A stretch of 34,700 nt of DNA from Planctomycetaceae bacterium. GTDB lineage: Bacteria; Planctomycetota; Planctomycetia; Pirellulales; Pirellulaceae. The notes below the pieces were generated by a model. The model was not told where the DNA came from and made no database searches. It saw only the letters and a program-made list of their open reading frames with translations. A program made the translations under genes and the position numbers. Below are positions 32,742-34,700 of the stretch, in pieces. Position 1 is the stretch's first letter; each line of letters opens with the position of its first letter. The DNA is taken from positions 1 to 34,700 of the forward strand of contig JAAEMV010000680.1 in the NCBI GenBank assembly GCA_024225195.1. The letters run 5' to 3'.

Positions 32742-34700
32742 TTAGTTACCGGTTGGTTTATTTCGAAGGTGTTTGAGCATCAGTCGCCGGATTTCTTCCG
32801 TGGAAAGCTCGCCGTTTCTATCGAGGTCAAGAGTTCGAAACCCATTTTCACGGACGACGCGAGGTAGTTCAGCGCGAGAGATAATTCCATTTTTGTCGGC
32901 ATCATATTTTTTAAGATACTCATCAACGCCGGTTTGAGCTCGACTCGATAACTGCGGCGAATCCCTGCGTTTCTGAGCATTGGCGTCTGCCTGTCGGGTT
33001 CTCGGGATCGCTACAAAGGCGAAGGCAACGGCCATCTCTTCGTCCGTCTGATCGCCCCACATTACGGCTTTTGTAGGGTCAGGATTCGCGGGGTTCGCAC
33101 TGGAATTGTCGAACGTAACTTGGAAATCGAGAGAGTCTATTTCTTGGAGGGGAATCGGGTCTTTGAGTTCGTAGATATGTTGCCAGTTAAAATCGTAATT
33201 GGGTACTTTCAGCACGGTTGGGTCTCGTTTTGTTTCGCCGGATTGTGAGAATTCCGCGTCGAGAGTGAACGACTTGCCACGAAAATGCATGTGTGGCGAA
33301 ATACCGAGAAACTCTCCTACTTTCGGGAGTTGCTTAAACTTTCCAGAAACGTTGGCGTTTGCTTCGCCTGCCTCAATCACAAAACTCTGATCCATGGCAA
33401 TGATGGTCAGAAGCTGTTTTTCGATTTCGGCCTCTTCCCCAAGGACCAAGCCAATTCGCGTAATGTCCTCGGTAGCTTGGCCGTTGGTCGTGTAGTGTTG
33501 TTGGAAAACGAGCGTTGACCCGGCTGGAATTAGTCTACCCTGCCGAGGATCGTAACTGGGCGGTTTTTGTCCCGGCACGTAGGCCGCCAGCCAACCGCCT
33601 AGCCTCATGTCGGCGCCATCGGGAGGCCGGACAAAACAAATCGAGTGATGAACGACGCCGCGATCGCCTGGAATGATTTCAGCTGCGGTGACCCACGTAT
33701 CTTTTTTGAATCCCGGATCAGCCACGAAGTATTGATAATCTATGACTCCGTCGCTCGGGATTTTCAAAGCTTCGGTCGACATATCGACGATCAAGTCGGG
33801 TTCACGAGGAAGTCTCCACTCGCTCCCCGAACCGTAGTCCTTCGCCTTTGGGAGATCTTTAGGATTACCCTCTGGAGATCCAGCGGCAACCCAATCGCGA
33901 ATCATTTGCTTTTCATCGCTCGTCATCCGCCTTTCGTTTTTGAATTCTCCGTGTGCGGGGTCGGCGTGCCACGGTGGCATTCGCTGATCGTCGATCACTT
34001 CCACTATCATGTCTGACCAGCCGACGACCTCTTCGAAGCTCGACAATTCCATTGGGGCGAGTTCACCTTGGCGGTGACACTCCATGCAGTGATTCTGCAG
34101 TATTCGAGAAATTTGGTTTGAAAAATTGACGTTTGATTTCAGATCGATCTTCGTAATTCGTCCGATCAGACAACCGTCTACTTCGGTCTCCGGAACCGAT
34201 ACTTTTCCCTCGGCTAAGCACTCGGAAATCGCGATCGTCAGGTCATCGCGAGTGGGCTTGCGTTTCGCTATGCCTGGCTGATACTGGTCGTCGATTCGAC
34301 CGCGGTAGAGAATCTCCAGATCTTCGTTGACTAAAAAAACTTCGGGAGTTCGTTCGGCTTCGAACTGGTCGGCAACGAGGTTGGCGACGTCTTTCACGAT
34401 TGGAATCGAAACATTGAATCGTTCACGGAACGCCTTGAGATCTTCGATTGAATCCTGCTGGTTACTTGAAACCGCAATGAATTCGACCTTAGGGAATTTT
34501 TCGGCCAGATTGTCTAAGCTGCCGGAATAGAGTTTGGCAAGTGGACACTCCGTTCCGATGAAGCAAACTACCGTCAAATGTGAGCCCAGGCTTCTTTCCA
34601 GAACTACTGAATTTCCGTCTAGATCTTTAAGGCGAAAATCAAGTTCATCGCACTGGACTGCTGACGGAATTGCAAAAGCGGCGAAAAAAACGATCAAAGC
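32742..34700 (-). CDS. Redoxin / c-type haem / PHM-like copper monooxygenase / EF-hand fusion, probably 5'-truncated
   Basis: The track starts at TTG 34697 at the window edge. The frame is open through the edge (codon GCT), and the signal-like segment MIVFFAAFAIPSAVQC is short, so the true start is probably outside. Domains in order (numbering from the track): redoxin/thioredoxin fold about 17-150 with Cys51 in TECPLAK (one Cys, not CxxC); one c-type haem site CMECH at 204-208 with possible Met240 ligand (RMPPWH); a PHM/DBM-type copper domain about 310-565 with His350-His351, His401, His469, His471 and Met555; then two EF-hand loops at 599-610 and 624-635, each with canonical Asp, Asn and Glu positions. 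Predicted as secreted and periplasmic. The RND transporter lies 66 bp downstream. Confidence 0.88.
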   Translation of the reverse strand, partial: ALIVFFAAFAIPSAVQCDELDFRLKDLDGNSVVLERSLGSHLTVVCFIGTECPLAKLYSGSLDNLAEKFPKVEFIAVSSNQQDSIEDLKAFRERFNVSIPIVKDVANLVADQFEAERTPEVFLVNEDLEILYRGRIDDQYQPGIAKRKPTRDDLTIAISECLAEGKVSVPETEVDGCLIGRITKIDLKSNVNFSNQISRILQNHCMECHRQGELAPMELSSFEEVVGWSDMIVEVIDDQRMPPWHADPAHGEFKNERRMTSDEKQMIRDWVAAGSPEGNPKDLPKAKDYGSGSEWRLPREPDLIVDMSTEALKIPSDGVIDYQYFVADPGFKKDTWVTAAEIIPGDRGVVHHSICFVRPPDGADMRLGGWLAAYVPGQKPPSYDPRQGRLIPAGSTLVFQQHYTTNGQATEDITRIGLVLGEEAEIEKQLLTIIAMDQSFVIEAGEANANVSGKFKQLPKVGEFLGISPHMHFRGKSFTLDAEFSQSGETKRDPTVLKVPNYDFNWQHIYELKDPIPLQEIDSLDFQVTFDNSSANPANPDPTKAVMWGDQTDEEMAVAFAFVAIPRTRQADANAQKRRDSPQLSSRAQTGVDEYLKKYDADKNGIISRAELPRVVRENGFRTLDLDRNGELSTEEIRRLMLKHLRNKPTGN

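Overview
The window looks like chromosomal DNA from a planctomycete, probably Pirellulales-like. This is inferred from gene content and style: secreted TPR proteins beside ExbB/ExbD proteins, a giant fused ResB-CcsA protein, a redoxin/cytochrome/copper-monooxygenase/EF-hand fusion, an excisionase-type HTH protein with a long acidic region and a membrane anchor, short Tyr/His-rich secreted proteins, weak Shine-Dalgarno use and several TTG/GTG starts. Most genes are vertical housekeeping genes. I see no CRISPR array, prophage, insertion sequence, tRNA or rRNA.

Layout. 1-1226 (-) is the 5' part of a membrane-anchored unknown protein that runs off the left edge and is absent from the ORF track. 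1718-7876 (+) is an envelope module: two secreted TPR proteins, then a TolQ/ExbB-type motor protein and two ExbD-type proteins. A hairpin and an extended -10 separate the two halves, and a strong intrinsic terminator ends the module at 7999-8034. xerD (+) starts just after the terminator. prmC and prfA (-) form the usual release-factor pair, behind a promoter and a possible 23-codon leader ORF ending in TAG. An SBF-like transporter (-) and aroC (+) diverge. An anchored unknown protein (+) converges on a ResB-CcsA fusion (-), which lies downstream of a two-repeat lipoprotein (-).

19892-22970 holds a two-gene tyrosine-degradation unit (-): an uncharacterised conserved-looking protein followed by fumarylacetoacetase, with a perfect 14-bp palindrome upstream. 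22971-24110 (-) is the HTH/acidic/membrane protein, with its own terminator and two inverted repeats in its upstream region. 24585-27544 (-) is an ABC exporter of one ATPase and two related ABC-2 permeases. ispF, ruvC and ruvA (+) follow, ending in a 13-bp hairpin that can serve both strands. Then come a small secreted protein with a perfect Shine-Dalgarno sequence (-), an MMPL/RND transporter (-), and the multidomain redox protein (-), whose 5' end is probably cut by the right edge.

The least conventional items are the redoxin/haem/PHM-like/EF-hand fusion with all six expected copper ligands, the unknown partner of fumarylacetoacetase, the membrane-tethered HTH protein, the TPR-TPR-ExbB-ExbD-ExbD module with no TonB, and the UAG-ended leader ORF before release factor 1. 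Function statements come from motif recognition only; no database search was run.
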